Positions 40,526 to 49,570 of a DNA stretch of 64,000 nucleotides are shown here, piece after piece. The notes beneath the pieces are model-generated. The model did not search any database. It was not told where the DNA came from and saw nothing but the letters and a program-made list of their open reading frames with translations. The position numbers and the translations under genes are program-made. The stretch is from the NCBI GenBank assembly GCA_025462645.1, contig JAOAPB010000085.1, forward strand, positions 1-64,000. Reading direction: 5' to 3'. The stretch comes from Edaphobacter sp. GTDB lineage: Bacteria; Acidobacteriota; Terriglobia; Terriglobales; Acidobacteriaceae. Within the stretch, counting starts at the first letter, position 1, and every line of letters begins with the position of its first letter.

Positions 40526-41740
40526 ATGACTGAGATGAAGCCAGATATTTCGTCCACTGCTGTGGATGCGAACCAGCGTCTTCATGTAGAGGCGGAGCTT
40601 GAGCGCATCCTCCAAAGTCCCGGTTTCCGCACTTCAAAGCGCTCTCAGGAATTTCTCCGATATATCGTCATCACCTCGCTTGATGGACGCTTTGAAGAAC
40701 TTAAAGAGCGGGTTATTGGCAATCAGGTCTTTCAGCGCCTGCCCGACTACGACACCGGTGAACATTCGATTGTCCGCGTCAAGGCAAACGAACTAAGAAA
40801 GCGCCTCGCGCAGTTTTACAGCGAGACCCGCGAAAAGTCTGCCCTTGAGATTCATCTCCCCAAAGGTTCCTATACTCCGCAGTACCGGTGGATTGAGATC
40901 GACGACGGCCCGGCGCCGGCGCCACCGTTAGCCCCCGAGGAACGGCAATCTCCCTCGCGTCTGTGGCCTTGGCTTGTAGCGGGCGGAATCGTCCTTTCAA
41001 TCCTCGGCCTGGTCTCCTGGTACTTTGTTCATGAGAAACTCTCGCCAAGCGTCGTCGAACAGTTCTGGCAGCCTGTCCTTCAGGACGCGAACGCTCCTCT
41101 GCTCTGTACAGGAAGTCCCGACGTATGGAAATTGAACGACCGTTCCGAAGCGGTGGCTTCTCAAGGTGCACTCCCCGCCACAATTCCCTCCTCAGAACTG
41201 GTTCATGAGGTGAACCATTACGTGGCATGGGGAGATACTCTCGCATTGACACAACTAGCTGCGTTCTTCGCCAATCACTACAAAGACCCACAGATCCGGC
41301 TCGCCAATGATGTGTCTTTCTCCGAGCTAAGTCACTCGCCTGTTATTTTGATTGGCGCACGAACTAACTCCTGGACGATGCAGTTGGCCAATAACTTGCG
41401 CTTTGTCTTCGAGCAGTCGGGTGAAGGAAGAGCCATTCGCGACGAGGCGGGCTCCGGGAAAAAGTGGATTTTTGAGCAAGGGTCTCCAAAAGTGGACTAC
41501 GTTCTCGTATCTCGTATCTTTGAATCAAAGACGGGACGAATGATCGTGCTTGCCGCAGGCCTCTCACACTATGGAACTCAGGTGGCAGGAAAGATCCTCA
41601 CCGATCCTGTGTCCCTACGGAAGGCACTTCAGAATGCACCCAAAGACTGGACTGTGCGCAACATACAACTCGTGTTTCGCGTTGAGATCTTTGGAAGTGC
41701 CGCCGGTGAACCGGTGTTAGAAGCAAGTAATTTCTGGTAG
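40526..41740 (+). CDS. Membrane-anchored regulator-like protein of an acidobacterial family
   Basis: A 404-residue protein with three parts. Residues about 18-125 (LERILQSPGFRTSKRSQEFL, ELKERVIGNQVF, YDTGEHSIVRVKANELRKRL, IHLPKGSYTPQY) form an N-terminal domain that I recall at the front of many acidobacterial adenylate-cyclase-like, TPR and PD40 proteins and which looks DNA-binding. A single membrane helix follows at about 146-168. Residues 175-404 are a periplasmic domain of unknown type (SPVILIGARTNSWTMQLANN). The architecture resembles ToxR/CadC-like one-component sensors. It is encoded between the ridA-MFS pair and the dipeptidase operon, a good position for their regulator. Confidence 0.65.
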   Translation: MTEMKPDISSTAVDANQRLHVEAELERILQSPGFRTSKRSQEFLRYIVITSLDGRFEELKERVIGNQVFQRLPDYDTGEHSIVRVKANELRKRLAQFYSETREKSALEIHLPKGSYTPQYRWIEIDDGPAPAPPLAPEERQSPSRLWPWLVAGGIVLSILGLVSWYFVHEKLSPSVVEQFWQPVLQDANAPLLCTGSPDVWKLNDRSEAVASQGALPATIPSSELVHEVNHYVAWGDTLALTQLAAFFANHYKDPQIRLANDVSFSELSHSPVILIGARTNSWTMQLANNLRFVFEQSGEGRAIRDEAGSGKKWIFEQGSPKVDYVLVSRIFESKTGRMIVLAAGLSHYGTQVAGKILTDPVSLRKALQNAPKDWTVRNIQLVFRVEIFGSAAGEPVLEASNFW

Positions 41741-41767
41741 ATCAGAATGAAACTGGCCATGTAACAG

Positions 41768-43036
41768 CTAAGTGTGCTTTTGCGTCACCTGGCTGAACAG
41801 CCGAAGTAGATTCCCACCCCAGAACTTATCTATTCTCTCCTCCGAATAGCCCCGACGCAACATCGCGTCGGTAATCATGGGAAGATCACGCGTATCGCGC
41901 ATGCCGCGGGGAAGGTTCGGACCGCCATCGAAGTCGGTTCCGAGTGCTACGTGATCTTCGCCCACCATCTCGATTGCCTTGTCCACCACACCCACCCACT
42001 CATCCTCAGTCATTCGCACGGAGTCCGGTACATCCGGACCTACTCGCGGAAACTGTGGCCCCACGATCTTATCTACTTCGTAGATTGACTTTCCCTCGAC
42101 CTTCTTTGCCACAGTCGACGTGTCAAAGAAGGTCCTCTTCTCATGCTCAGTCTGATAAGCATACTCGGTCGCGCTATGAAACTCATTGCCAATCTGAAAT
42201 CCAAAAACGCCACCCTTCGCTGCCAACTTCTTAAGAACGTCGTCAGGCATGTTCCTCGGGATGTTGACCATGTTGCGCATTCCATTATGCGTCGCAATTA
42301 CCGGATGGGAACTGGCATCGATCGCCTGCAGTGTCGCTTCGGGCGAAGCATGAGAGACGTTGATAACCATCCCCAGGAGATTCATCTCATGGATCACCTC
42401 TCTTCCATGCGATGTGAGGCCATTCCACTGTGGTTTCGAGCAGCAGGTATCGGCATAATGTTGATTCCAGTTATGCGCAGAGAGCTGCGCCGACCGCACT
42501 CCCAAACGGCACATCTCGTGCATCACTCCCAGGTCACCATCCAAATCGTAGCTGCCCTCAATATCCAGGATCACCGCCAACTTTCCTTTGGCTCGAATTC
42601 TCTTGATGTCAGTGGCATTGAGGGCGAGCTCTACCTGATCACGATTCTTCTCCAACTCCTCAAGTGCATCGTCAATCCGGCGCAGCGCCTGCTTCGTCTC
42701 AAAACGACCGGGATAGTACTCCTCAGGAATATAGACAGACAGGAAGAAGGCACCCACGCCTCCCTCCCTCGCCCGTGGCAGATCCCAATATCCGTCAACC
42801 TTGCGCGTGCCCATACTGCCGCCCTTGTAGAACTCACGATCCAGAGCGTGAACATGTCCATCAAAGATAAAGGCGCGCTTATGTATTGCCCGCGCCCTCG
42901 CCGAGATAACAGGCGCAGGCATACGGGATGGCAGATTAACCGCCTCCTCCGCTGACACCGTCAGCAACAGCGGACGAGCAGTGAGCATCGCCGATACTAG
43001 CGAGGCGTGACCAAGAAAACGACGGCGTGTGTACAT
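41768..43036 (-). CDS. Tat-exported membrane dipeptidase, peptidase family M19
   Basis: A 422-residue M19 (renal dipeptidase-like) metalloenzyme. The start is ATG 43036, preceded by GGGGGGA; upstream codons belong to the previous gene. The N-terminus MYTRRRFLGHASLVSAML is a twin-arginine signal. Metal-site elements: FDGHVHALD, where the usual HxD is HxH; the bridging Glu in LDIEGSYD; INVSHAS; IATHNGMRNM; and GTDFDGG. Family members hydrolyse dipeptides, D-Ala-containing dipeptides or N-acyl amino acids. Last gene of a four-gene operon starting with a TonB receptor. Confidence 0.88.
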   Translation of the reverse strand: MYTRRRFLGHASLVSAMLTARPLLLTVSAEEAVNLPSRMPAPVISARARAIHKRAFIFDGHVHALDREFYKGGSMGTRKVDGYWDLPRAREGGVGAFFLSVYIPEEYYPGRFETKQALRRIDDALEELEKNRDQVELALNATDIKRIRAKGKLAVILDIEGSYDLDGDLGVMHEMCRLGVRSAQLSAHNWNQHYADTCCSKPQWNGLTSHGREVIHEMNLLGMVINVSHASPEATLQAIDASSHPVIATHNGMRNMVNIPRNMPDDVLKKLAAKGGVFGFQIGNEFHSATEYAYQTEHEKRTFFDTSTVAKKVEGKSIYEVDKIVGPQFPRVGPDVPDSVRMTEDEWVGVVDKAIEMVGEDHVALGTDFDGGPNLPRGMRDTRDLPMITDAMLRRGYSEERIDKFWGGNLLRLFSQVTQKHT

Positions 43037-43062
43037 CAGATCCCCCCGGAAATACTCAGCAA

Positions 43063-44406
43063 CTAGGTTCTTGCGTATTGCGATTCCGTCGGTGGCTGAT
43101 AATGCACCGCCGCCAGATGAGGCGTCTCGATCTTTTGGTTCTGCCGCGAGCGAGAGTTGAGGCACGCCTCCAGGATGCCGCTGGTCAGCAGCGTCCGGTG
43201 CGCAGAGTAAGGCGCCTTTTTCGTCATGTACATCCCTTCGATCTTCGAAGCAAGGCTAGCAGAGTAAGTGACATTAGGCGTCGGTGAATTGAAGAACTGT
43301 GTCGCGATAGTCCCATGCCCAGCAACACGCGCTGCAAAGGTGAAGTCTGCATCTGCGCCGTTGAGCATCAGAAGCGTTGCACGCATGCCATCGTTGTACT
43401 CGATGCAGTATGCAGAGGGATCGCGCACAAGCTGTGGCAGTACGCCGGACGCCACCATGTTTTGAGGACGGCCATCCATCACAGTAAGACCCTGCAAAGC
43501 ATCGCTGCGAGACTGCGCCGAACTGAGCAACTCCTTCGACCACCGGCCTGATTCACCTGCGGTCCATACATCATCACCCTCGAGGAACTGCACGGACTTC
43601 ACGCCCGTCTCTCCCCCCTTGCGCCGTTCCAACATGCATTGCATGGCTTCAAGAGCATCGAAGTCCATACCGTCGATGCTTCCAATGCCGACCATCACAG
43701 CTTCTTCAATTTGCGCGCCCATGGGAATGTCGACATCCGGAATGCGCCACGTCACAGGAAGAGACGAGCCCGCCATTAGCGGAAACTTGAGTCGCTCTGC
43801 CGTACCAACCATGCTCTTTGCCTCCTGAAAGCTGAATGAGAGGCTTTCATGGTTGAAGTAAGGAACAGCGCGACCCTCTGTTTCAAACACCTGTGCACAC
43901 TGCTGGAAAAAGTCGAAGCGCGGATAGAGGATCTGGCCCTTGTGATTATGGAGATATTCTCCCTGCTCCAAAACAACCAATACCGCATCCACTGCGAGTT
44001 TGTCACCACCGCAGCGGAGCGCCTCCGGAATATTTCGGCACAAGCGGAAACCAAACTCCTTGGCACGGCCCTGGCTTAAAACATCATGCTCGAGCTTCAG
44101 TGGCGCGATGCGGCCTGGACCATACGCCGGTCCAACTTCAGCGGGCTTCGTCTCCAGGTACATCGAGACAACCTGCACGTCTGGCAAATGCCAATCACCC
44201 TCGAAAGGGTAGCCCACCAAAAAGCGATCGGTGATCGTCTGCAACGACGATCCAAGGTGATACGTATTGCCCAGCACCGCAAGACGCACAACTGGACGTA
44301 AAGGATCACGAGGTATCTCCGCGCCTACAGAACCCAAGAGTGGACGATAAGCCATCATGGCTGTCGTCAGAGCGGAATTTCCAAGAAAGCGGCGTCTCGT
44401 CAGCAT
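43063..44406 (-). CDS. Tat-exported protein of unrecognised family, paralogue of the next upstream gene
   Basis: A 447-residue protein with a twin-arginine signal (MLTRRRFLGNSALTTAMM). I do not recognise a named family. The first 150 residues after the signal look Rossmann-like (PVVRLAVLGNTYHLG, FGFRLCRNIPEALR, LAVDAVLVVLEQGEYLHN). Shared with its upstream paralogue are YPRFDFFQQ/YPRYEFFQK, GSSLPVTWRIP, MQCMLERRKGGETG and a C-terminal YMTKKAPY/MLTGKEPY region with LLTSGILEA. ATG 44406 directly abuts the TAA of the paralogue, so translation is coupled. The Tat signal suggests a cofactor-bearing, prefolded periplasmic protein; a distant Gfo/Idh/MocA-type oxidoreductase is possible. Confidence 0.6.
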   Translation of the reverse strand: MLTRRRFLGNSALTTAMMAYRPLLGSVGAEIPRDPLRPVVRLAVLGNTYHLGSSLQTITDRFLVGYPFEGDWHLPDVQVVSMYLETKPAEVGPAYGPGRIAPLKLEHDVLSQGRAKEFGFRLCRNIPEALRCGGDKLAVDAVLVVLEQGEYLHNHKGQILYPRFDFFQQCAQVFETEGRAVPYFNHESLSFSFQEAKSMVGTAERLKFPLMAGSSLPVTWRIPDVDIPMGAQIEEAVMVGIGSIDGMDFDALEAMQCMLERRKGGETGVKSVQFLEGDDVWTAGESGRWSKELLSSAQSRSDALQGLTVMDGRPQNMVASGVLPQLVRDPSAYCIEYNDGMRATLLMLNGADADFTFAARVAGHGTIATQFFNSPTPNVTYSASLASKIEGMYMTKKAPYSAHRTLLTSGILEACLNSRSRQNQKIETPHLAAVHYQPPTESQYART

Positions 44407-45612
44407 TTAGGTCCTCCGAAGTGTGGATGCGCTAGGTTGATAGCGAACGTCAAGCTGGGGTGTCTGAATCTTCTTTTGTCCTTCGCTCAGGCTGTCGAGG
44501 CCGGCGCACAGAATGCCATTGGCCAGCAGAACACGCTCCACCGGATACGGCTCCTTGCCGGTTAGCATGAATTGCTCAATGTAAAAAACCAGCGGATCGA
44601 AGTACGATTCCAGAGTGGCAGCCTCTCGCCCGCGTGAGAGATACATCATGTTCGAAAAGGGCTTTGTCTGTCCCTCAATCTCCGCTGCGAAGTTGAAGTC
44701 TTCGACCAAACCATTCAGCAGCATGATCGTTCCACGCGTGCCGTCTCTGTAGCGAAAGTGATACGCCAGAGGATCGCGTACGGTCGCCTTCATCTCTGCC
44801 AGCGTTGGATATACATCGGTATAACCGTCGCGGCCAGGCGCCAGCGTGTGACTACGGCATACTGCCGCCTTAAACACGACCTGAGACCATACACCCTGCT
44901 CATGGGCCTTCCAGAAGTTCTCTCCCTTGTAGGCCTGCAGCCACTCCAGGCCGGTCTCGCCGCCCCTGCGCCGCTCCACCATGCACTGCACCGTCTCGAT
45001 CGCGTGGACGTCATAACTGTCCACACCGCCAAAGGCGACACACATCGCTTCACGAATCGGTGCATTCAGCGGCATCTCCACCTGCGGGATACGCCACGTT
45101 ACGGGCAGGCTCGATCCACCCATCATCGGGAAACCCATCTTCCGCGAAGTGTCGTACATCTCCTTCGCCCAATCCCATCTCCACGAGAGATGTTTGTCGG
45201 TATAGTAGGGCACTGTCTGTCCTGTCTTACGAAAAACCTCAACCACTTTCTGAAAGAACTCATACCTCGGATATGGAATCAATCCCCTTTCATTCCTCGG
45301 GTAGTTGCCCTGTTCTCCGATGTAGATCACGCCGTCAACGGCAAGCTTATTTGTCCCAAAGGTTAAGGCTTCTGCAACACTGTCACAGACCTTTATTCCG
45401 TGGCGTTTCGCACGCTCCGGAACAAGGTCTCCCTCGCCTCGCTGCTCCACATAAATCGATACAACGTCGAGCGCAGGCTTGCGAAACTCACCGCCATAGC
45501 CATACCCCTCAAGGACACGGTCAATGATGTGCTGTGTGTGCAGATGCGTCTTGTAAATATTTGCCAAGACCGCCACTCTAGGCCGCTTGGTTCCCGTTGC
45601 AGTGTTAGCCAT
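44407..45612 (-). CDS. Cytoplasmic paralogue of the Tat-exported protein; function unknown
   Basis: A 401-residue protein from ATG 45612, preceded by AAAGGA; upstream codons overlap the TonB receptor gene end and are rejected. No signal peptide is present. N-terminal RPRVAVLANIYKTHLHTQHI, VVSIYVEQ, IKVCDSVAEAL and LAVDGVIYIGEQGNYPRN suggest an alpha/beta nucleotide-binding half; the C-terminal half (MLLNGLVEDFNFAAEIEG) would be the substrate domain. The paralogue downstream carries the same landmarks plus a Tat signal. Paired cytoplasmic and periplasmic versions in one operon are unusual. Confidence 0.6.
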   Translation of the reverse strand: MANTATGTKRPRVAVLANIYKTHLHTQHIIDRVLEGYGYGGEFRKPALDVVSIYVEQRGEGDLVPERAKRHGIKVCDSVAEALTFGTNKLAVDGVIYIGEQGNYPRNERGLIPYPRYEFFQKVVEVFRKTGQTVPYYTDKHLSWRWDWAKEMYDTSRKMGFPMMGGSSLPVTWRIPQVEMPLNAPIREAMCVAFGGVDSYDVHAIETVQCMVERRRGGETGLEWLQAYKGENFWKAHEQGVWSQVVFKAAVCRSHTLAPGRDGYTDVYPTLAEMKATVRDPLAYHFRYRDGTRGTIMLLNGLVEDFNFAAEIEGQTKPFSNMMYLSRGREAATLESYFDPLVFYIEQFMLTGKEPYPVERVLLANGILCAGLDSLSEGQKKIQTPQLDVRYQPSASTLRRT

Positions 45613-45643
45613 GATCACATTCCTTTCCATGCTTTCAGAACAT

Positions 45644-48600
45644 TTAGAAGACGAGTCGGCCCATAAACTCAAAGACTCTCATATTAGTGGCCGTTGAAGT
45701 GATGTTGCCAAAGGTGGTCGTGGCTGACCAGTTACCGTTCGGCGCGCCCCAGTTGACATGATTAAACGTGTTATAGGCATCAGCCCGGAACTGGAAGGCA
45801 AGGCGATCGTAGATCGGAAATGTCTTCGCCAAAGCAGTATCGAAGTTCACCAATCCGGGACCATAGAAAGGATTGCGGGCAGCGTTTCCATACGTGTACT
45901 GCGCAGGCAAGGCGAAGGCATCACGATTGACGCATGCCACGATGACGCCACCGCAGGTGGAATGAATCGGTCCAACACGGTTTGGCCTCTGGGCTGATTG
46001 CCCTGTATTCGCCTGGTCCTGACTGATAGTCACGTTCACCGGCAGTCCAGTCTGGATTGTCGCAATACCGCTGAGCGACCACCCGCCAACAGCAGTGCGC
46101 AGGAAGCTGCTGGTGCTGTTCGCGAAGAACGGCATGCGCCACACATAGTGACCAACAAAGCGATGGCGTATGTCATCGCTCGAGTTGCCGTAGTCTGCGC
46201 GAATGTTATACGGGTTCACAATCTGCCCGCCACCTGTGGAATACAGGCCCATATCCAGGCTGTGCGACCAGGTATAACTTACCTGCCCGCTTATGCCGTG
46301 CTGCATTCTTTGCGTGAAGATGATATTGAATCCGTTGTAGTTCGATATGGATCCGTTGTAGAGGTTGCGGATGTTTCCGAAGTGCGGATTCGGACGCCGT
46401 GACTGGATGGTTCCAGGTCCAGGGGTTGGAGCGTTGACCTGCAAACTGGTATCCAGATGGTCTGTGTGATTGCCAACAGCCTGAAAATCAATCCCGGCGT
46501 TCTTCCAGAGCCCCTTCTCGACGTCGAAGCTCCATTGCGTCATGATGGCCGACGGGAAATCCGGGCTGAGCGTAATGATGTCCGGAACTGGGGTTCCACC
46601 GACAGCTGACGATGGGTTGGGATTGCGGAAGGAGATCACCGGGTTCGCGTGGGATGCGTTGTAGGTAAAGTTCGTGCTGAATGGAGGATTCAGAGAAAGT
46701 ATTGTAAGGGCATTCATCGTGGCGGGGCTGTAATAGACGCCTGCGCCTCCGCGGATCACCCAATCTCCTTTCAAGCGATAGGCAGCTCCAACGCGCGGCG
46801 CCCATTGGTTACGGTTCGGCTTCGTAAACTTGTAATTTGGCGTAGTTGTAGGCGGAGTCAGCGTCGAGCCATCTGGGCTCAGAACATTCGCGATGCCGCT
46901 CGGGCTGTAGGGTACCTTTGGCAACTCATACCGGATACCAAGATTCAGGCTTAGATTATGGCCGATGTTCCACTTATCGAGAACGAAGAAGTCGTCACGC
47001 CACTGTTGGCCTGCAGATTCCAACTGTACGACCGGCGTCGTATCGCTCGCGACGAGACCACGCATAAAATCGGCCGCACCATCGCCCGTCATGACGCCGG
47101 ACATATTGAAGTTGCCTCGAGGGCTATTTGCAGCAAACCGAGTCGTGATGTTCCGCCCCATATCCATTCCGGCGATGATGGTGTGCGCTCCATGGCTCCA
47201 GTTCAACGTGTCCGTGCCCGTCCATACCTCGTCTGTCTGGAGCGAATTGCGTGCTGCGCTTCCGAGGGGCTGGTATCCGCTGATGGTGACATTGGGCTCT
47301 CCCGGATTTCCCGGTGGGTTTTTATAACCCGGGATTGTAAGGACAGAGAGCTGACTCTGCAGCGCAGGATTTACGAAGTAGCCATTGGCACTGTTCAAAG
47401 CAACCTGATTGCGTCCAATAAGGAACTGATTGATGAGAGTCGGCGTGAAGACCTGGGTATACCCGGCGACAAAGTTGTTCTGCCAGTTCGGGCTATAGGT
47501 GGAATCCGGAGCAAAAGGGGCTCCCGTAAATGGACTGCCAGTCTGGTAGGCATAGCGAAAGTAGACTCGCGATTTGTCATTGATCATATGATCGATGCGC
47601 GTAATGTACTGATCGAAGTTGTTCCCGCTAGCGATTGCGAGTCTGAGATTGTTGGAGAGACCTGGCAAATTGGGCAGCGGCGGCATAAAGTTGAGCAGCT
47701 CCAGCGAGTGCGGATCGATGCAGCGCGATTGAATGACATTGCTGACGATGCACGTCGGATCCACCGGATCAGAGAGATGTGTCGACAGCGCTCTAAAGTC
47801 GCCTGCTCTTTCAGCTGCGGTTAGAACCGTAAAGAGCTGCGAAGTAGAGGATTTCTGCCGACGTGCCTGATAGGCGAACATGAAGAAGCTCTTATCTCGA
47901 CCGTTGTAGAGCCACGGCAGCATGATGGGACCATCCAGTTCTGCGCCATACTGATTCTGTCGCAGTGGAGGTTTCTTCGATCCCGGAGCATCGAAACGTC
48001 CATGTGTGTTGAAGGCGTCATTGCGGATTGCCTCGCTGATGACACCATGCAAGGAGTTACCGCCACTCTTCGAGATGGCGTTGATGTGCACCCCCAAGTA
48101 GGTACCGTACTGAGCGGAGTAGGTCCCGGTCTGCACGCTGACCTCCTGAACTGCATCCGGGGAAGGAGCAAAGTCTACGGTTCTATGGATGGTATTCAAC
48201 ATGGTTACGCCATCCAGCGAGACGTCGTTCTGCTCACCGCGCTGACCGGGACCCGCGAACGACTCACCTGGAGGGTCACCCACTGTGAGATCACCGGACT
48301 GGATAACACCAGCCGTCGTCAGAGAAAGTTTGAATGTGTCATGTCCCTGCACTGGCAGCGAAGAGATCGCCTCCGTCGCCAGCGTCTGCATGATCGCCGC
48401 GTCGTCCGTCGCGATCGGGGGTGCGGCACCCGACACCGTGATTTCGTTGGTGACTTCGCCCACGACCAGACTAAAGTTGGTCCGTACGATCTGGTTAACC
48501 TCAACAACAACATGGGTGCGAGTAAACTTCTGAAAGCCTGGCATCTCGACGGTGATGGTGTACATTCCCACTTCAACGTAAGGAAGCGAATAGTCGCCGC

Positions 48601-48796
48601 TGTCCGTCGTCTGCCCTTTGTAAGCGACCTTGGTCGCATCCTGCACAGCAATAACGCTGGCGTTCGGAACTGCAGCACCGGAACTGTCGGTCACGGTTCC
48701 CACCAGCGTCGTCGCCGAAGCAGCCTGTCCTACCGCTCTCCGTACGGACAGCACAACAAGACCTAGAAGAAAACAAGAAATAAAAATGCGCTTCAT
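45644..48796 (-). CDS. TonB-dependent receptor-like outer membrane protein with carboxypeptidase-regulatory domain
   Basis: A 1050-residue outer-membrane transporter of the acidobacterial Oar/TonB-receptor type. ATG 48796 follows GGGAGG at 48806-48811. Signal peptide about 1-24 (RIFISCFLLGLVVLSVRRAVG), carboxypeptidase-regulatory-like fold about 28-115 (LVGTVTDSSGAAVPNASVIA, DSGDYSLPYVEVGMYTI), plug about 120-240 (SLDGVTMLNTIHR, GTYSAQYGTYLGVHINAISK), then a beta-barrel to the C-terminal F (FEFMGRLVF). Likely imports the substrate of the operon, perhaps peptides, since a dipeptidase is encoded downstream (inference). Confidence 0.88.
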   Translation of the reverse strand: MKRIFISCFLLGLVVLSVRRAVGQAASATTLVGTVTDSSGAAVPNASVIAVQDATKVAYKGQTTDSGDYSLPYVEVGMYTITVEMPGFQKFTRTHVVVEVNQIVRTNFSLVVGEVTNEITVSGAAPPIATDDAAIMQTLATEAISSLPVQGHDTFKLSLTTAGVIQSGDLTVGDPPGESFAGPGQRGEQNDVSLDGVTMLNTIHRTVDFAPSPDAVQEVSVQTGTYSAQYGTYLGVHINAISKSGGNSLHGVISEAIRNDAFNTHGRFDAPGSKKPPLRQNQYGAELDGPIMLPWLYNGRDKSFFMFAYQARRQKSSTSQLFTVLTAAERAGDFRALSTHLSDPVDPTCIVSNVIQSRCIDPHSLELLNFMPPLPNLPGLSNNLRLAIASGNNFDQYITRIDHMINDKSRVYFRYAYQTGSPFTGAPFAPDSTYSPNWQNNFVAGYTQVFTPTLINQFLIGRNQVALNSANGYFVNPALQSQLSVLTIPGYKNPPGNPGEPNVTISGYQPLGSAARNSLQTDEVWTGTDTLNWSHGAHTIIAGMDMGRNITTRFAANSPRGNFNMSGVMTGDGAADFMRGLVASDTTPVVQLESAGQQWRDDFFVLDKWNIGHNLSLNLGIRYELPKVPYSPSGIANVLSPDGSTLTPPTTTPNYKFTKPNRNQWAPRVGAAYRLKGDWVIRGGAGVYYSPATMNALTILSLNPPFSTNFTYNASHANPVISFRNPNPSSAVGGTPVPDIITLSPDFPSAIMTQWSFDVEKGLWKNAGIDFQAVGNHTDHLDTSLQVNAPTPGPGTIQSRRPNPHFGNIRNLYNGSISNYNGFNIIFTQRMQHGISGQVSYTWSHSLDMGLYSTGGGQIVNPYNIRADYGNSSDDIRHRFVGHYVWRMPFFANSTSSFLRTAVGGWSLSGIATIQTGLPVNVTISQDQANTGQSAQRPNRVGPIHSTCGGVIVACVNRDAFALPAQYTYGNAARNPFYGPGLVNFDTALAKTFPIYDRLAFQFRADAYNTFNHVNWGAPNGNWSATTTFGNITSTATNMRVFEFMGRLVF

Positions 48797-49035
48797 ATGG
48801 ATGGATCCTCCCGAGTGACTTGGCTTCATCGAAGAAACGAGTGCAAAGCGACCGCAAAATCGTCATCTAGGCCTCATCGCCACTACGAGGGCAGGAATGA
48901 AACCGGCAGACGAGAGTGTCACAACATAGGAAACCGCTACGGAACGGCGGCTTCTTCTCTCTGCAAAGCTGGGTTGAAATGTTGCTGTGAAGGTGAGTTT
49001 GGTGGAAAGCCAGTGGCGATGCTAGGTTCCGTACG

Positions 49036-49079
49036 GATCGGAACGGACGTTACGTGAGGACCGTAACAACCTCTGTAAC
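49036..49079. promoter_or_regulatory. GATCGGAAC with GTTAC/GTAAC motifs upstream of the TonB receptor operon
   Basis: GATCGGAAC (49036-49044), GTTAC (49049-49053), GTAAC (49063-49067) and GTAAC (49075-49079). The combination matches 40418-40517. It lies about 240 bases before the receptor start; the DNA between holds no gene. Confidence 0.35.
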
Positions 49080-49384
49080 ACGGAGATTCGAGAAAATGCA
49101 GCTATCTCTATAGATAGATCGGAAAGATGTTGAACCAGGAACCCCCCTGGCAGCTTAGCAAGCGGCACTTAAAACAAGCGGCACCGCAGCAAGGAGCACC
49201 GCGTATCAAAGCGCCGTCACCGATATAAAGCGGCTCGTTGACTCAAAGTCACAGCTTCGATAGCCTACTGACCAACCCATCGCGAGTTTTCGACCTAAAT
49301 CGAATCTTCTGCCCCACCGTGAGCGATATCCCTAAAGTCAAGCCGTGACGTCCAACCGCGGGTTCAGCACAATTCCGCTGGCCG

Positions 49385-49570
49385 ATATCCGAAAAAAAGT
49401 GGGTAGCAACCCCTATATACGAACGGAACAGAGTGGCCGTAACGCGCGGAAAGATCCTGCGGGTTGAAGGCACGCTCCAAAATCAGGACGGCGTTATCTC
49501 TGTGAAGGCATCAGCCGTTTGCGTGCTGGACCTCAGCGACGTGGATGTGCAGTCACACGACTTCCACTGA
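49385..49570 (+). pseudogene. C-terminal remnant of error-prone DNA polymerase III alpha (DnaE2)
   Basis: In one frame ending at TGA 49568-49570 the text reads IYERNRVAVTRGKILRVEGT, LQNQDGVISVKASAV and, at the very end, VQSHDFH. The VEG-LQNQDGV-ISVKA run and a terminal SHDFH are what I expect at the C-terminus of DnaE-type error-prone polymerases. Only about 55 codons survive; upstream of about 49,410 the frame is lost near a run of seven A residues. No other part of dnaE2 or imuB/imuA is visible nearby. Confidence 0.7.

Noticed and set aside
49249..49473. Minus-strand 74-codon frame
   Set aside because: It is antisense to the dnaE2 remnant, whose plus-strand reading explains the same DNA better.
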